The position numbers and the translations under genes were made by a program. Source: Cryptomeria japonica (Eukaryota; Streptophyta; Pinopsida; Cupressales; Cupressaceae). Taken from it: DNA of 64,000 nucleotides. Shown here piece after piece: positions 11,466 through 23,521 of this stretch (the first letter of the stretch is position 1; each line of letters starts with the position of its first letter). Location: contig NC_081413.1 in NCBI RefSeq assembly GCF_030272615.1, positions 184,026,951-184,090,950 on the forward strand. Direction: 5' to 3'. Under the pieces are notes generated by a model. The model was given only the letters and a program-made list of their open reading frames with translations, did not search any database and was not told where the DNA came from.

Positions 11466-12198
11466 AGCGGGAGTATGTATGCTCATACTTTCGGTAAAGT
11501 ACAAGGAAACAATATTGAAAGACTTTCACCATGTCAAGGAGGCAAGATACACCAAGCCCCCAGTGGACTAAGGATCTTACGACTTCGATTGACAAAGTAA
11601 AAGGGAAGATCACGAGGGAGAACCATGACTATCAGTAGTAAGGTTCCCTCACTATGAGTCATGCAAGAAAGATATCAAAAATTTTCAAGGCAAGGCTAAA
11701 TTTGCCAAGAAATTTTCAAGTATCTTGAAAAGATATGAATGGGATGTATGCCCCCCTACGTTAAAGCGATCGCACACGCCTCACTGGGGGTGATTGCTTT
11801 AAGGTAGTGGTACATATAAGAAAATGAAAAAGGGAAAGGAGCACGTTATCACAAGGATTTAGCCCCCAAGTGTGAGATAAGCCCAAGGATAATAGACACA
11901 AAACACAAAGCACGAGGTGACTTCACTTTCCTCGGGGTCAGTATGCTGTATGATAATTCATGTATATATATCATATGTATGTATGCATAATTGTTCTTCA
12001 TTCCCCAATCAAGGAAGGTCACCTAGAAGAAGGGAACACATGTGTCTTTTGAGTCAACATGAGAGAGACCAAAAGAGATCTCAATGCTTTGCATCATCCT
12101 CAAGTAGACAACACTAAGGACAACAAATAGAAGAATGAGAATAACATATAGAAGAAGTAACACAAGAGAGAAGGAGAGAATCTGCTATGCTAATGTAA
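11466..12198 (-). other. 3' untranslated part of the pol-less gypsy element
   Basis: No coding signal is visible between the end of the gag-protease frame and the polypurine tract. An autonomous gypsy element would have RT and integrase downstream of protease; only 730 non-coding bases are here. Confidence 0.7.
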
Positions 12199-14001
12199 CT
12201 AGTCTAGCACGTCATCTACCCCCCGATCTTGCTGATCAATGTTTCGGGAAGGTAGGGAACACGCTAGAGGAGGAACATCCAACACAGCAGATGGAGCTAT
12301 CACAAGATCCAAACAAGGGCTATGTTCATGTTCCAAGCCACGCTGTTCTTGTCTAGGAGCTAGGATAAGTGCTTTAGAAAATTCATTAGATAAATGGTTA
12401 TCAATATCAACAAGTTCATATTCACTATCAGAAGCAAGAGAAGTAACATTTTCATCATGAATAACATTTTCATCTATAGCATCATCAAGATTTATAAAAA
12501 TAGGGTCTTTAATTCGCACAGGATCAAGACCATCATGCATCTTATGTTTAGGAGATTTTGGAGAAAATGGAATAATGCTTGTTGAAGGTGTTTTTGGAGA
12601 TTGCAAAGTTTGAGAAGCAGCTGCTTGAGCTCTAAGACGACGCTTTCGTCGGCGTTCACGTGCAGAACGATTTCGTGTAGTCTTAGTAGGAAGTGAAGAA
12701 GATTGAGGAGGAGGAATGTTCTCATCCTTATCACTTGGGTGTTTAGGTTGTGGTCTCTTAGGCTGGATAATAGGAGAAGAAGAAGGTCTCTTCTCTCTAT
12801 AAAAAGAAGGAGGAGGAACTACTCCATATAAAGGAGGAATTTTTGGTTTAGGAAGGAGACCAAGTCCATCATGACGAGGAGGGATAGGTCTACTTTTAGG
12901 AAGTTTATTAGATATAGACATAATCACATCCATAAGGATGGGTTGGGAATCTTCTTGAGGAAAGACATTAGTTTTATCTTTCAAAGGAAGAACTTCCTTC
13001 TCAAGAACGATAGGAATATCAAGTTTGGGTGTTCTAGGTTCACTTAGAGATAGGATCATATCTGTTTTCCACTTTTGATAAGATTTGAAAAGATGATCAC
13101 TTCGCGGAGGAAGAGATTGGAATTGTTTAGGCCAAAAGTAATCAAGAGGAACGCTAGAAGTTCTTTCAGCTGGTTTAAAGAGACTATGATTGACAGTAAC
13201 AACTTCACCATTATGGGGAAATTTCAAACACTTATGAATAGGAGAAGCAATAGCTTTAATGGAAGATAGCCAAGGATAGCCAAGCTTCACACGAAATTGT
13301 TCGGATGAAGGAATAATAGCAAAGTTCACATCAAGGGATTTGTTATGGACCTCAATAGGCAATGTAATAGAACCAATTGCAGGAGAAGAAAATGCATCAA
13401 ATAGTTTCACAATCACATCTGTTTTATCATAAATCACTTGATTCAATTGCAAAGTAAAAAGAAATTCTTCAGTAATAACATTAACCATGCACGAAGGATC
13501 AATAAGCACTCCACGGCAAGGTGTATTCTTGACTTTTGCAACTATGTATAAAGGACCATCAGGTGCCCTAATGGTTTCACTGGAATCAAATGTGATGGAA
13601 GGTTCTTTAGGGTTTTCTTGCTGCTCTACAAAGTTAATCACATTCGGAGTCATAGACACAAGACCATCAGATGAAAGAGAGGAATCATTAGTCTCAATCG
13701 CATTAGAGGTATGAGAAGGTAATGGATCAGTGAAAATCTGAAGATTTTGATTAGGAGGAGCTACAGATGTATTGCCCTTATCATTCACTCCAGAAACAGA
13801 AATAGTATTATTATCAATCAAATCTTGAATTTTACCCTTTAAAGAAAAACATTTTTCAGTATCATGCCCAGGCTGACGATGAAATTGACAAAAAGCTTTG
13901 TTATCAAAATAAGGTGAAGTAATCTTTGCAGGATCAATTTGCCTTATAGGAGGAAGAGTAAGCACATTTTGTTCCAATAACATATTCATAATACTATGCA
14001 A
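12199..14001 (-). pseudogene. C-terminal part of a gag-protease ORF: knuckle-like motif and degenerate protease
   Basis: A 600-codon open stretch. Near its start it has CQFHRQPGHDTEKC, spaced CX2HX4HX4C, a variant knuckle common in plant gypsy gags. A retropepsin-like fold follows (GVLIDPSCMVNVI, then VKLGYPWLSSI) in which the usual Asp-Thr/Ser-Gly reads Asp-Pro-Ser, so catalysis is doubtful. Next comes a Pro/Ser-rich region, a basic ARERRRKRRLRAQ patch and an acidic tail ending in VDDVLD. The frame is the same as the upstream gag; only a TAA at 14002-14004 separates them. The tail is recognisable in the copy ending near 63165 (VDDLLD), so this is the true C-terminus. Confidence 0.82.
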
Positions 14002-14004
14002 TGA

Positions 14005-15624
14005 TTAATTCAAAGGAGTATACTTTCTTTCTTTCTTAAAAAATTTAGAAATAGGAGGCACACCTGATGCTGCATTCACATTGTTGTTGATGATGTTTTC
14101 ATTGAATTTGATGGAATCTCTGTTCGGTTTAAACTTCCCAAATGGTTGTTGACTGTTATCACCCTTATCACTCGGAGCCATAGGATGTGATTGTTCCATT
14201 TGACTCACAGTCAGTTGATAATTGTGAAGAGTTGCACACAACTGTTGGAAAGAAGTAAACTCAGAAAACAGAAGTTTGTCTCGAATATCTTTTTGTAAAT
14301 TAGAAATAAAAATTCTTTGAATATCATTGTCAGGCACTGAAAAAGAAATTTGAGCATACAAATGCTTATATCTACCAATGAAATCAGTCACTTTCTCTTT
14401 AACACCTTGTTTACAATGCATTAAATCAATCAAAGTAACTTTAGGACTTATATTGTTTTGAAATTGTTGAATGAAAGCATTTGCAAGTTGTTCGAAAGAA
14501 GTAATAGAATAGGAAGGCAATGAGCAATACCATTGTAGGGCTTTGTCTCTTAATGTTCTAGTGAACAATTTTGCAAGCAACCTTTGGTCATAGGCAAAAT
14601 CAGTACAGATTGTTTGAAAAGTCTTAACATGTGTTAGAGGATCACCTTTACCATTATACAGCTCCAAATGCGGGATTTCAACATGTTTAGGAGGGATAGC
14701 TCAAACAATGTCAAGAGAAAGTGGGCTCGCAACATCAAATGTGGGCACACTAAACTTAGATTGATTCATAGAGGCAATTTGTTGCTGTAAAGAAGAGACA
14801 GTTTGTGCAAGATTGTTAATGGTCGCTTCAGTCGAAGAGTTCATATTAGATGTGTTAGATTGAGATGGAGGTGTTATGTTATTGAAAGAAGGTAAAGAGT
14901 AAGGTGGTGGGACTCTATGATAATTAGTCATAGGAGATGATTGGACAGGAGGAACACTACAAGGAGGAATGGAATGGTTAAATGAATTGCCCCCTTGCGT
15001 CATATTCATTTGTGGAGATATAATAGGGACACTCATTGAAGGAGTGAATGAAGAAATCAGATTGAATGAAGGAAGAGGGTTAATTGAAGAAGAACGATTG
15101 CCCCCATGACTGGTGATCACAAGAGGAATGTCTTGCATAGAAGTAGCCATTATGTTTGATGTAAAGGTAGGTATGCTAGCAATAGAAGTTGTCAAAGGAA
15201 TAGAATGATTGACTTGAGTAGGAGGTTGTGTATAACCCAAATTTTCAGCACAACTCTTCATAGGCATCACATTCGAATCCACAATGTGTGCAATACCACG
15301 CAAAATATCAATTCCATTCTTATCACTTTGAAGCATACGTTTTAGACCCTCAATTAAAGGAAGAGCTTGACTATCGGGGTATTCTTGAGACATCCATTGT
15401 CGAAAATCGTCAAATTGGCTATCCAATTTCGAAAGTTGTTCTTCAGAAAGCTCATGGAGAGCTTCTTCATCATTAGGAGGATTAGAGGAATTACCCATGT
15501 CCTCGTTAAAAAGGCTATTCAAATTAGGTTCCATCTCCTCGGTAATTAAACCTCGGAAAGACTTAATTCTACGACTTCGTCTAACGGGAATAGTGTAAGT
15601 AGGGCTTATTGTTGTAAAACTCAT
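14005..15624 (-). pseudogene. Gag part of the same ORF, one internal stop
   Basis: From an ATG at 15624 the frame encodes a Ser/Pro/Asn-rich N-terminal region, a short helix (SSLQQQIASMNQ), then, after a TGA at 14699-14701, a Ty3 gag core (ELYNGKGDPLTHVKTFQT, DKALQWY, YKHLYAQISFSVPD). The copy at 60677 has a sense codon where the TGA stands, so I read the TGA as a mutation, not a recoding signal. With the downstream part the ORF would be about 1140 codons. Gag would form the particle that packages the element RNA. Confidence 0.85.
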
Positions 15625-16783
15625 GCACTAGAGAGAGAGAGAAAATTTTGAATTTAGAGGTAGCAATTTTCAGTAAAATCAGCCAATCTTCTGGATTTAA
15701 GCTGTTAAATATAATCAGGACAATCTCCCGAAATTTCAGAAAAAATGTCAAGGACCGTGGCGCTTCGGAGTGCACACGGTCCCGACAACTTTTTTTGAAA
15801 TTTGCAGGGATGAAAGTTATGATGATTTTAGAGCTAATCTGAAAAAATTGAGTGATTTTACGATCTGTAGATAGGCCAAATTAAAGTTGCAATCTCGAAA
15901 TTGAACCCTACCAAGATTGTTGAAAAATGCAAAAATTTGAATTTTGAAAAAGAGAGGGAAACTGAAATTTTGAATTTTATGATTTTAGAGGGAATACCGA
16001 AAGCAATGCAAGTTTTGAAATTCAAAAGTTGACTCAATTTCACGCAAAATTCAATTTTGAAAGCGAAAATTGAAGTTGTTGTAATTAAGCACTTAATTTC
16101 AGAAGTCACAAATTGCAAGAATTTAAATAAAGCACTGAAATTTTTAATGAATGCAAACACACATTTCAAATTTAGGACAGTAAGAACACAATTTTGACAC
16201 AAAATTTCAATTTCAATGATTTTTGAATGATTAGAAGCGTTAATCCAAGCAATCCCTAGACCAACTTTGACTTTAATTTTGAAAGTGTTATAATTGATAA
16301 AATCAACCAAAATTCTGGATTTTAGCAGGAAAATACAGTAAGATCTAGCTCCCGAAATTTCAGAAAAAATGTCGAGGACGATGGCGCTCGGAGTGCACAC
16401 GGTCCTCGCAACTTTTTTCCAAATTTTCAGGGATGAAAGATATTGTGATTTTATTGCGGAATCCAAAGTTACAGCTGATTTGGAAATGTTTTGATCGGTG
16501 AAATTGTCGGACAAAGGTTGAATCAAGAGGGTTTTAAAAATTAGGGTTTTAACACTTAACCACTTAATTTTCAAAATTAAAGCATAAATATGAATTGATA
16601 ATTTGTAATAGAAGGGTAGATCTGAAACAAGCATTAACATTTAGACATTTCACAAGCTTAATTACTAAAAAGAAAATTTAGGGTTTTCATGCAATCAACC
16701 TCTAAAATTTGCAAAAGATCAAACATGGAAATGTAATCAAGGAATCCAATTTTCAGATCTAACCATGAATAATCAGAAAGGAT
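15625..16783 (-). other. Leader of the pol-less gypsy element with a duplicated hairpin module
   Basis: This non-coding stretch between primer site and gag holds two diverged copies of a block of about 160 bp (near 15670-15842 and 16300-16470). Both contain CTCCCGAAATTTCAG followed by a GC-rich hairpin (15752-15782 and 16373-16408). The rest is AT-rich. Confidence 0.7.
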
Positions 16784-16802
16784 GTTCACATCGGGTTCAC
16801 CA
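16784..16802 (-). other. Primer binding site of the pol-less gypsy element
   Basis: The minus strand reads TGGTGAACCCGATGTGAAC, three bases inside the 5' LTR end. The TGG start fits a tRNA 3' CCA end. I cannot assign the tRNA with confidence; it is not initiator Met. Confidence 0.7.
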
Positions 16803-16805
16803 AAA

Positions 16806-18035
16806 TGTAAAGCGAAAAATCGCGATCGAACCCTAGTTGCTCTCCCCTCTTCCAACTCCAAGGAGAGAGAAGGGAGATTCACTAGGGTTGATGGTTTTCA
16901 CTTAGGGGAGAGACTTTACATTCAAAAGAGGGGTTGAAACCCACAAGATCCAATCCCACGCAATGCAAGATTGGATGCTAAATGAGTTTCAAGGGTTATG
17001 ACAGCAAGGCTACCCTCTTTTGTAAAGAATGTGCATAGAAGAATTAAGCTAGGAATGCATAGAAAGTGAGAAAGATTCGCTTATAAACTGAGATAGGAAT
17101 ACAGTATGAAGCTGCGGACCTGGAATTAGCAGTAAAATGTCAATACGGCGCTGTCCTGCAAATTTGAGCGAAAGTTGCCGGGACGATGGCGCCCGAGCGC
17201 CACGGTCCTCCGAAAAATCCGCGAAACGAAGGGGGATCTGTTCGTCTCTGCACAAGGATTCCAGATCTTCAATTTCAGCTGCGTACCTGCAACCTACACA
17301 CAGAAAAGCGAAGACGATTGGGGGGTTAGGGATTAGGGGTTTGCCTTTAGGTCAAACCCCGGTTTTGGATTTAACCAAGAAATGAGCAATGCTGTAAATG
17401 TAAATGTCTGTAATGTAAAACAAGTACTAATACCTTGTTGTAAGGATGTTTGTATCCTTATGTGTGAAGGTATAGATGTTGTATGTTGTAAGTGATCTCC
17501 TCTTCAATGGTTGAATCCTTGTCTTGAATGCAACACTTAGCCTTGAATGGAGACTTGAAATGATCAATTGCTTGAAGGAATGCTTGAATGCTTGAATGTT
17601 TGAGTATAGTTTCCACGCTTGTACACATATGACCTTCTTCCTTTTCGACCTCCAAAATGGGAGAGGAAAAGTAGTTTATATACTTGCCAATTAGGGTTAA
17701 AAGACTGATTTTCCCGACCTTAGGCCGACCAGGAAAGATAATTTCCAATTTGCAAACTAAAAAGACCCGAAGTCCCATAGGAGACCGGGCCCAAAATAGG
17801 GCCAGGGACCAGGGCGCTGGGCGCCATGGTCCTGGGGGACCAGGGCACTGGGCGCTCTGGTCCCACCTCTTGGGACAGCAGGGTGCAAAGGAGGTTCAGG
17901 CCAGGGTGCTTGAAAATGCATTTTTTGGTGTCGTGGACAAGTTTCGGGGTCTCCATTCAGGTTCTGTGTTGCGTCGCCATCGTGAAGACCGAAATGCAGT
18001 CGAAATTGCAAGTGTCGCAATTTTAGGACGCTACA
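16806..18035 (-). repeat. 5' LTR of the pol-less gypsy element
   Basis: The copy begins TGTAAAGCG on the plus strand and ends CGCTACA at 18035. It is exactly as long as the left LTR (1230 bp). GC-rich hairpins recur at 17181-17208, 17806-17832 and 17837-17863. Confidence 0.93.
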
Positions 18036-18040
18036 AAAAT
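18036..18040. repeat. Right target-site duplication AAAAT
   Basis: Matches 10216-10220. After it the Tat-like reading frame resumes. Confidence 0.92.
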
Positions 18041-18334
18041 GAACCACTCTATATTTCATTATTGAATAATGCTCACAAGTTAATTAATTTTGTCATATAT
18101 TATGGTGCATCAGATAATGTGATGCCTGCAAAGGTTGCAAATGTTATTGGTCTCACCTTGACTAAGACTTTTGGTAGGTTTTTTTCTATGGATAATAAGC
18201 AAGTACCTTTGATAGGTCAGATTAAGGATGCACAATTTGCATTTGCTGCACTTCTAGACAAGAAGATTAAAATGACAGTATTGGTAGTTGATGTGTCGGC
18301 TTCCTATGACATACTATTGGGGAGGAATTTTTGA
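18041..18334 (+). pseudogene. Tat-like aspartic protease
   Basis: The frame continues from gag across the nested element. It shows INFVIYYGASDNVMP where a retropepsin would have a D(S/T)GAS block, so the catalytic Asp appears replaced by Tyr. Downstream are VLVVDVSASYDILLGR, matching the second conserved retropepsin block (usually ILLGR). A TGA ends it at 18332-18334. The protease would cut Gag-Pol. Confidence 0.75.
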
Positions 18335-18352
18335 AGAGATGTTGGAGGGGAA

Positions 18353-19137
18353 TTGAACATGGATATGACTGAAGAACGTATTCCCATTAAGGAAGAAATC
18401 AAAAAGTTGTATCCAAAAAAGGAATCACAATACACCATTGTGAAATCTGATGATCAACGGGCTCAGATTCTTTTTGAGTCATCAGGTATGGGCAATTATT
18501 TCTTATATGTTGATGATGAGTTTGAAGTTGTACTTGAAATAGAGGATGTCATTTCACTTGATGAAAGTTCAAGTGATTGTGAGGATATTGTTGTTGAATC
18601 TGTGGGATCCTCAACTTCACAAGAGCAACCGCTTAATTTTTATACTGTAAGTATTGGTGATCCAAATGATGTTTGGACATTAGAGTTTGATGGTAGTTGT
18701 TCTTCCACCGGATCAGGGGTAGGTGTCATGTTGGTGTCTCCTGATGGTAAAATGTTCCTATTTTCTTTCAAGTTACAGTTTGACAATACTAATAATACTG
18801 CTAAGTATAAGTCTCTTCTTTTGGGAATGAATGTTGCTAAAAAAAAGGAATTAAGAATCTACATGCTCAGGGAGACACTGAATTGATTGTTTGTCAAGTT
18901 AGAAATATCTATCAGACAAGAAGCGACAGGCTAAGGCATTATCGTAATCTTGTGTGAGATTTAATTGAGGCATTTGATGCCTTTGATCTATTTGTTGTTT
19001 CCCGGGAATTCAATGATAGAGTAGATTCCTTAGCAGTCTCTGCAACCTTGTTGATTCCGCACAAGGATTTTTCAGGACCAACATATACTATTGAAATGAT
19101 ATTCCGACCAAGTGTTCCTGATAATTCTGACAATTGA
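18353..19137 (+). pseudogene. Additional RNase H-like domain located before RT
   Basis: After an acidic linker (DESSSDCED) the sequence reads VWTLEFDGSCSSTGSGVGV, the first RNase H block with Asp, then NNTAKYKSLLLGM, where the usual Glu is Lys. A frameshift in an A-run near 18838-18846 moves the rest to another frame, which gives HAQGDTELIVCQV (third block) and EFNDRVDSLA (fourth block). This is the layout of the second RNase H of Tat-type elements, but it stands between protease and RT; the usual RT-linked RNase H is separately present at 24552-24941. Confidence 0.75.
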
Positions 19138-19173
19138 TAGGTATTCAATGATGATCAACACATAATCAATTTC

Positions 19174-20472
19174 TTGCAAATTGTTGATAACTTTGATGGT
19201 TTGTATTTTGATGGTAGTCAATATCCTTCAAGAGACGTCGTTGAAAGTGTTGATGCAGAAACTGGTGAAAAATTCCTACAACTGAAAGGTAATAAGATTC
19301 CTAAGGGTCTTGTTTCTCTTGAAAAAGTATTTGACAAGCATGATCGCTATGTCAAAAAGTAACAAAAATCAACTGCTAGTAAAATGGAGTATGAGCAAGT
19401 GAATATTGGAACGGATGAGAATCTAAAGTTGATCAATATTGGAAAATGTTGTTCACATGAAGAAAGGTATAAATTTATTACATTATTGCAGCAATATATT
19501 GATGGCTTGGCCTACTCTTATGATGACTTGAAGTCTTTTCGTCCTAAAGAGTTTTGTCATGACATTCCATTGAAGCTGGGTTTTTCTCCTTTTCGTCAAA
19601 AGCAAAGGCAATACAATCCAAAGATTTATGATACCATCTTTGCCAAAATTCAGAAAATGTTAAAGGTAAGGATAATCTTCCATATTCATCACTCCACATG
19701 GATAGCTAATATTGTGCTAGTGCGCAAGAAAATTGGAGAGATCTAGATTTGTGTTGATTTTCGGAATTTAAATCAAGCTTCTTTGAAGGATAATTATTCA
19801 TTGCCTATCATGGATCAAGTCTTGCAAACTTTACAAGGTCTAAGATGTTGTCTATGTTGGATGGCTTCTCAGGATATAACCAAGTGGAGGTTGCTGAAAT
19901 AGATCAATACAAAATTGCTTTTACGACCCCATGGGGTACTTTTGCATGCCACAGAATACCTTTCGGGTTGATAAATGCGGGAGCAACTTTTCAGCGTGCA
20001 ATGGATTTGGCTTTCTGAGATTTTCTTGGTAAGTTCATTGTGGTTTATCTTGATGATTTGACCGTTTTCTCTAAACAACGTCACGATCATTTTTATCATC
20101 TACAACAAGTGTTAGAGAAGTGCCAACAACATGGGATATCTCTTAATCCCAAGAAATCAGTTTTTGGGGTTACGAAGGGAAAGTTACTTGGACACATTGT
20201 GTCTAAGGAAGGTATCAAGATTGATGGTGAAAGAGTTAAAGCTATTTGTAGTATTTCCTTGCCTGCAAGTAAAACTGATGTGAATTCCTTCTTTGGTAAA
20301 GTAAACTTCTTGTGAAGGTTCATTCCAGACTTTTTCGAACAGACTCGTCACATAGTTGACATGATGAAAGGGAAATATCTTTTCAAGTGGAGTCTTGAAG
20401 GTAAGAAAGCGTTTAATGAAATTAAGGAAGCTATTGCTCATGCTCCGGTCTTGGTATGTCTGGATTACACTA
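19174..20472 (+). pseudogene. Tat-like reverse transcriptase
   Basis: A linker (19174-19740) leads into RT. Blocks seen are DIPLKLGFSPFRQKQR, WIANIVLVRKK, then after a stop at 19744-19746 VDFRNLNQASLKDNYSLP, and the catalytic YLDD at 20046-20057. The connection region follows (LNPKKSVFGV, LLGHIVSKEGI, and after a TGA near 20313 FIPDF and LFKWSLEGKKAFNEIK). A frameshift lies around 19845-20030. The frame runs to LDYTK at 20472, where the copia-type element inserted. The enzyme would copy element RNA to DNA. Confidence 0.85.
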
Positions 20473-20477
20473 AATAA
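20473..20477. repeat. Left target-site duplication AATAA
   Basis: AATAA precedes the left LTR and recurs at 24547-24551 after the right LTR. Confidence 0.88.
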
Positions 20478-21507
20478 TGTTTGAATCCAAGAACACTGAG
20501 AGAGGGGGGGTGAATCAGTGTTCTACTGGTAATGACAGTTTTGATCTTATTGATTATTAACCGGTTAACAGTAAATAAAATTAAAGTGCATACACCAAAT
20601 AACACATAAAGAGGCAACACCATAACACCAATATTTGTACATGGAAAACTCTGCAAAGGGAAAAACCATGGTGGTGCTGATACCCACAATATCTATATAC
20701 TTGATCAAGGTATACAAATATTACATGAGGGGGTTTGCACATGCAGAAAGGCCAACTACTTAGATCTCACTGCTCAAACACAAAATAAGAAGTCTCACTG
20801 ACTTACATAATATTATAAAGTGTTTACAAATGAAAATGAACTTATAAATTACATCTGACCATGATAGATAAGTTCTGGTGAATGCTCTGATATCCTTCTC
20901 TATATACCAGTTGTTTGATGCTTTGTTTTGCCCTATTCTACTATCGGTTATGTTGTGCATGTGAAACTACATACAAACGCTTCTAATCACTGACCAAAAT
21001 GTATATCGATACTCACTAAAAAATTTGCAACCAAAAATTCACATTCCAACACACATCTGATCTATTGCTGAAATGATCTTCTTAAATATCCTTCCAACTT
21101 TACCATGTCAGCTTTAATGAGAAATATAAACTTGTTGGTTGCCGGTACATAATGAGTTTCAAACATAATCCTAATGACCATGTTGGCCATCACACGTTAC
21201 CACAAAATACATGAAAGAAATAATCGAAACCAAAAGATTTCCCATCTGGGTCTTATCCATTACCGGATTCCATATACACGTTACCGAGATCAGGACTTGT
21301 TACCAGAATCAGGACTTGTTACCAGGATTAAGACTTAGCCAGGTATGAAGTGAATGTCGATGTCGGTGTAAAGCAATGTGAATACTGATTAAGTGCAATG
21401 AATGTTGGTTAACCAAATAATGACCATTTACCCTGAGATGATGAGTTTCCATCAATGACAATCCAAAATGTTATTAACTCTTACCGAATGAGTGTCAATT
21501 GCCAACA
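20478..21507 (-). repeat. 3' LTR of the copia-type element
   Basis: Matches 23522-24546 through its length. On the minus strand it begins TGTTGGCAATTGACACTCAT. It carries GAGAGGGGGGGTGAATCAGT near its other end (about 20499-20518), like the copia LTR at 4671-6133. Confidence 0.9.
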
Positions 21508-21521
21508 ATCTCCCCCATTGG
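21508..21521 (-). other. Polypurine tract, minus strand
   Basis: The minus strand reads CCAATGGGGGAGAT directly before the LTR start TGTTGGCAATTG. Confidence 0.82.
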
Positions 21522-22306
21522 CATTGATGGCAATACTCATGTGAAAAATGGTGCCAACCCTGAATCTACCTCTGAATCTGTATAACCTCCTGACTTGTAC
21601 ATGAATCTTCTATATACATCCAATGCTCCCCCTAAGAAATATATACATTTTTCACTTATTCCTCCCCCTTTGACAACAATGACAAAGCGGGGTGCCCACA
21701 AAGAATTATGTACAGTTATAAACATGAGTCGGTTCTATACAAACTTCAAAATATCTGCATACATATTCTTCAAAAATGAATAGTAGGTATCCCAACCCTG
21801 CTTAAGATATTCATGAATGGAGATGAATCCATTCAAGATACTAGCATAATACTCTATTTCTTCCGAAGTAGTGGGATCCTCCTTCTGCAAGTTAGAAATA
21901 CACTTTGTTCAAAATTTGATCCATAACCACCAAAATTGGACCATCCAAAGAGTTTGTTATATTGACTGTCAGGTAGCCTTTTGCTTCTTCTTCAGTGTCT
22001 CTATCGGTTTCTCACTAGCAGGCTTAGTTGTGGATTCTTTTGGTTGTTTGGAAGTTTCTGTTGTGACCGGGACCACATTGGGTGTAGCCTGAGCTACTTT
22101 TTGGGCTTCCCTTTCCTCTTTTCTCTTCTGCTTCATTTCTTCCTTCATTATTAGAGAGCATAAATGTCAAGGTGGATGAACATGGCAGTAATCAGATCAG
22201 ATCATATGAGGTGGTATTCATGTGAAAATCAATCATATCTTTGAGGGAGATTGTTGGCATTCCTTGGCACTTGGATGTTTTTCACATTCAGTGTTGCCAT
22301 CAATAC
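21522..22306. other. Interior of the copia-type element, orientation switch
   Basis: The left part (to roughly 22100) resembles sequence upstream of a minus-strand polypurine tract, with a second purine run near 21660. From about 22150 the sequence looks like the region upstream of a plus-strand polypurine tract, with GAGGGAGATTGTTGGCATTCC near 22241. The junction was not resolved. No coding signal was seen. Confidence 0.5.
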
Positions 22307-22319
22307 CAAAGGGGGAGAT
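22307..22319 (+). other. Polypurine tract, plus strand
   Basis: AAAGGGGGAGAT precedes TGTTGGCAATAT on the plus strand, opposite in orientation to the tract at 21508. Confidence 0.75.
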
Positions 22320-23518
22320 TGTTGGCAATATATTGGATTTGGTTAAGTGTTGTCATTGATGTCAACACTGTATCCCGGTTGGAGGCTATCCCGGTTGGAC
22401 CTATCTCAGTTAGTCTTGGTGATCATCTCGGTTTTGGCTATGATTCTGATCCGGTATGATCAGATCTCTGGAATTGGTTTTGGATGCTTACTCTGGATGG
22501 TTATTTGTTTTCTATATTCTATTGGTTCATATTTTGGTGCTTTGGTAACTATCGCTTATGTTCCTAGTACTAGTTAGCTTTACCGGTAAGTGATATTTGG
22601 TGTTTTGGTTAGACGATTTTGGTCTATCTTATGGAATCGGTTTCTATCATGCTGAAGGTTCTTCTTGATCATATTTCGAGTGCTTGGTGACTTTGCATTG
22701 GCTGGCGTGTTGTTATGGTGTTCCTATTTGGATCCGGTTAGACTTTTTGTGTTACTTCACTAAGGATTTCTACCGGTTGGTGAAGCATGTTCGATTTTGG
22801 TCTTAGCAGAATTTTCGACAGATGGAATTGTTTGGTTACTTGATTTAGGTCCATGCTATGTAATGTAAATCATAATATTGGTCTGGTGATACCGTGTAAT
22901 GTAATTTTTGTTATTATGGGTTTATGGTTTTAGGGTTTAGTCGACCTTGTCAATAAGGTTGATGATTTGTATTTATAGGTGAATTATTCATGTAATTTAG
23001 ATATCGATACATGGATGGGATCGATGGTTATGTCTGCATTATCAGAGGAAGGTTTATGTGTGAACAAGTGATATATCATTCGATGAAGGTTTTTATATTG
23101 TAGGGAATACATGTGTGCTTAACTGGAACTGTATCAAGCATTAGGAGATGCTACTTTCACAGTTCATTCTTTTTGGATTGTAGTCTGATGTTTTTGTAAG
23201 TCAATGAGACTTCTTTTTGTGATGAGTAGTGAGCTCTACGCAGTTGGCCTGATTGCAAGTGCAATCCCCATTGTAATTCCACATACTACTGTAGAAGTAT
23301 TATCTGATTGTGGGTAGGGTTTGCCACCATGGTTTTTCCCTTTACCGAGTTTTCCAAGTCAAAAGATTGGTTTTGTGTGTACTGTGCTTTCATGTTCTAT
23401 TCTTCATTGTGTTGGTTTCTTTGTGCTCTGATTTAATGGTTTTGATATGCATTAGTTTTGATTTCCGATGGTAAACTGACTCACCCCCCCCTCCCCTCTC
23501 AGTTTACTCCTAGTATCA
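22320..23518 (+). repeat. Embedded LTR of a related copia family, inverted
   Basis: It begins TGTTGGCAATATATTGG after a polypurine tract and ends with CTCTCAGTTTACTCC followed by TAGTATCAGAT, which looks like a mutated initiator-Met primer site (TGGTATCAGAG). An LTR preceded by a polypurine tract and followed by a primer site is the pattern left between two tandem elements or after template switching. It contains a C-run (TCACCCCCCC near 23480) that matches the G-run motif of the other LTRs. Confidence 0.6.
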
Positions 23519-23521
23519 GAT

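Larger units (their letters stand above)
10221..18035 (-). mobile_element. Complete pol-less Ty3/gypsy-type LTR element (7815 bp)
   Basis: Two LTRs of 1230 bp each, a perfect 5-bp TSD, a primer site and a polypurine tract bracket one minus-strand gag-protease region. There is no RT, RNase H or integrase between the protease-like end (12199) and the 3' LTR, so the element is non-autonomous. About 20 LTR differences by eye (roughly 1.6 percent, mostly transitions) make it the youngest insertion here. Relatives lie at 53545-57600 and 60677-64000. It interrupts the gag-protease region of the Tat-like element. Confidence 0.93.

Noticed and set aside
10464-11504. Several ORFs of 66-110 codons in the LTR at 10221-11450, repeated in 16806-18035
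   Set aside because: They lie in LTR sequence on both strands and are duplicated only because the LTR is; none resembles a known protein.
14699-14701. Possible programmed readthrough stop in the gag of the pol-less gypsy element
   Set aside because: The related copy at 60677 has a sense codon at this place and a second stop occurs at 14002-14004, so mutation is the simpler reading.
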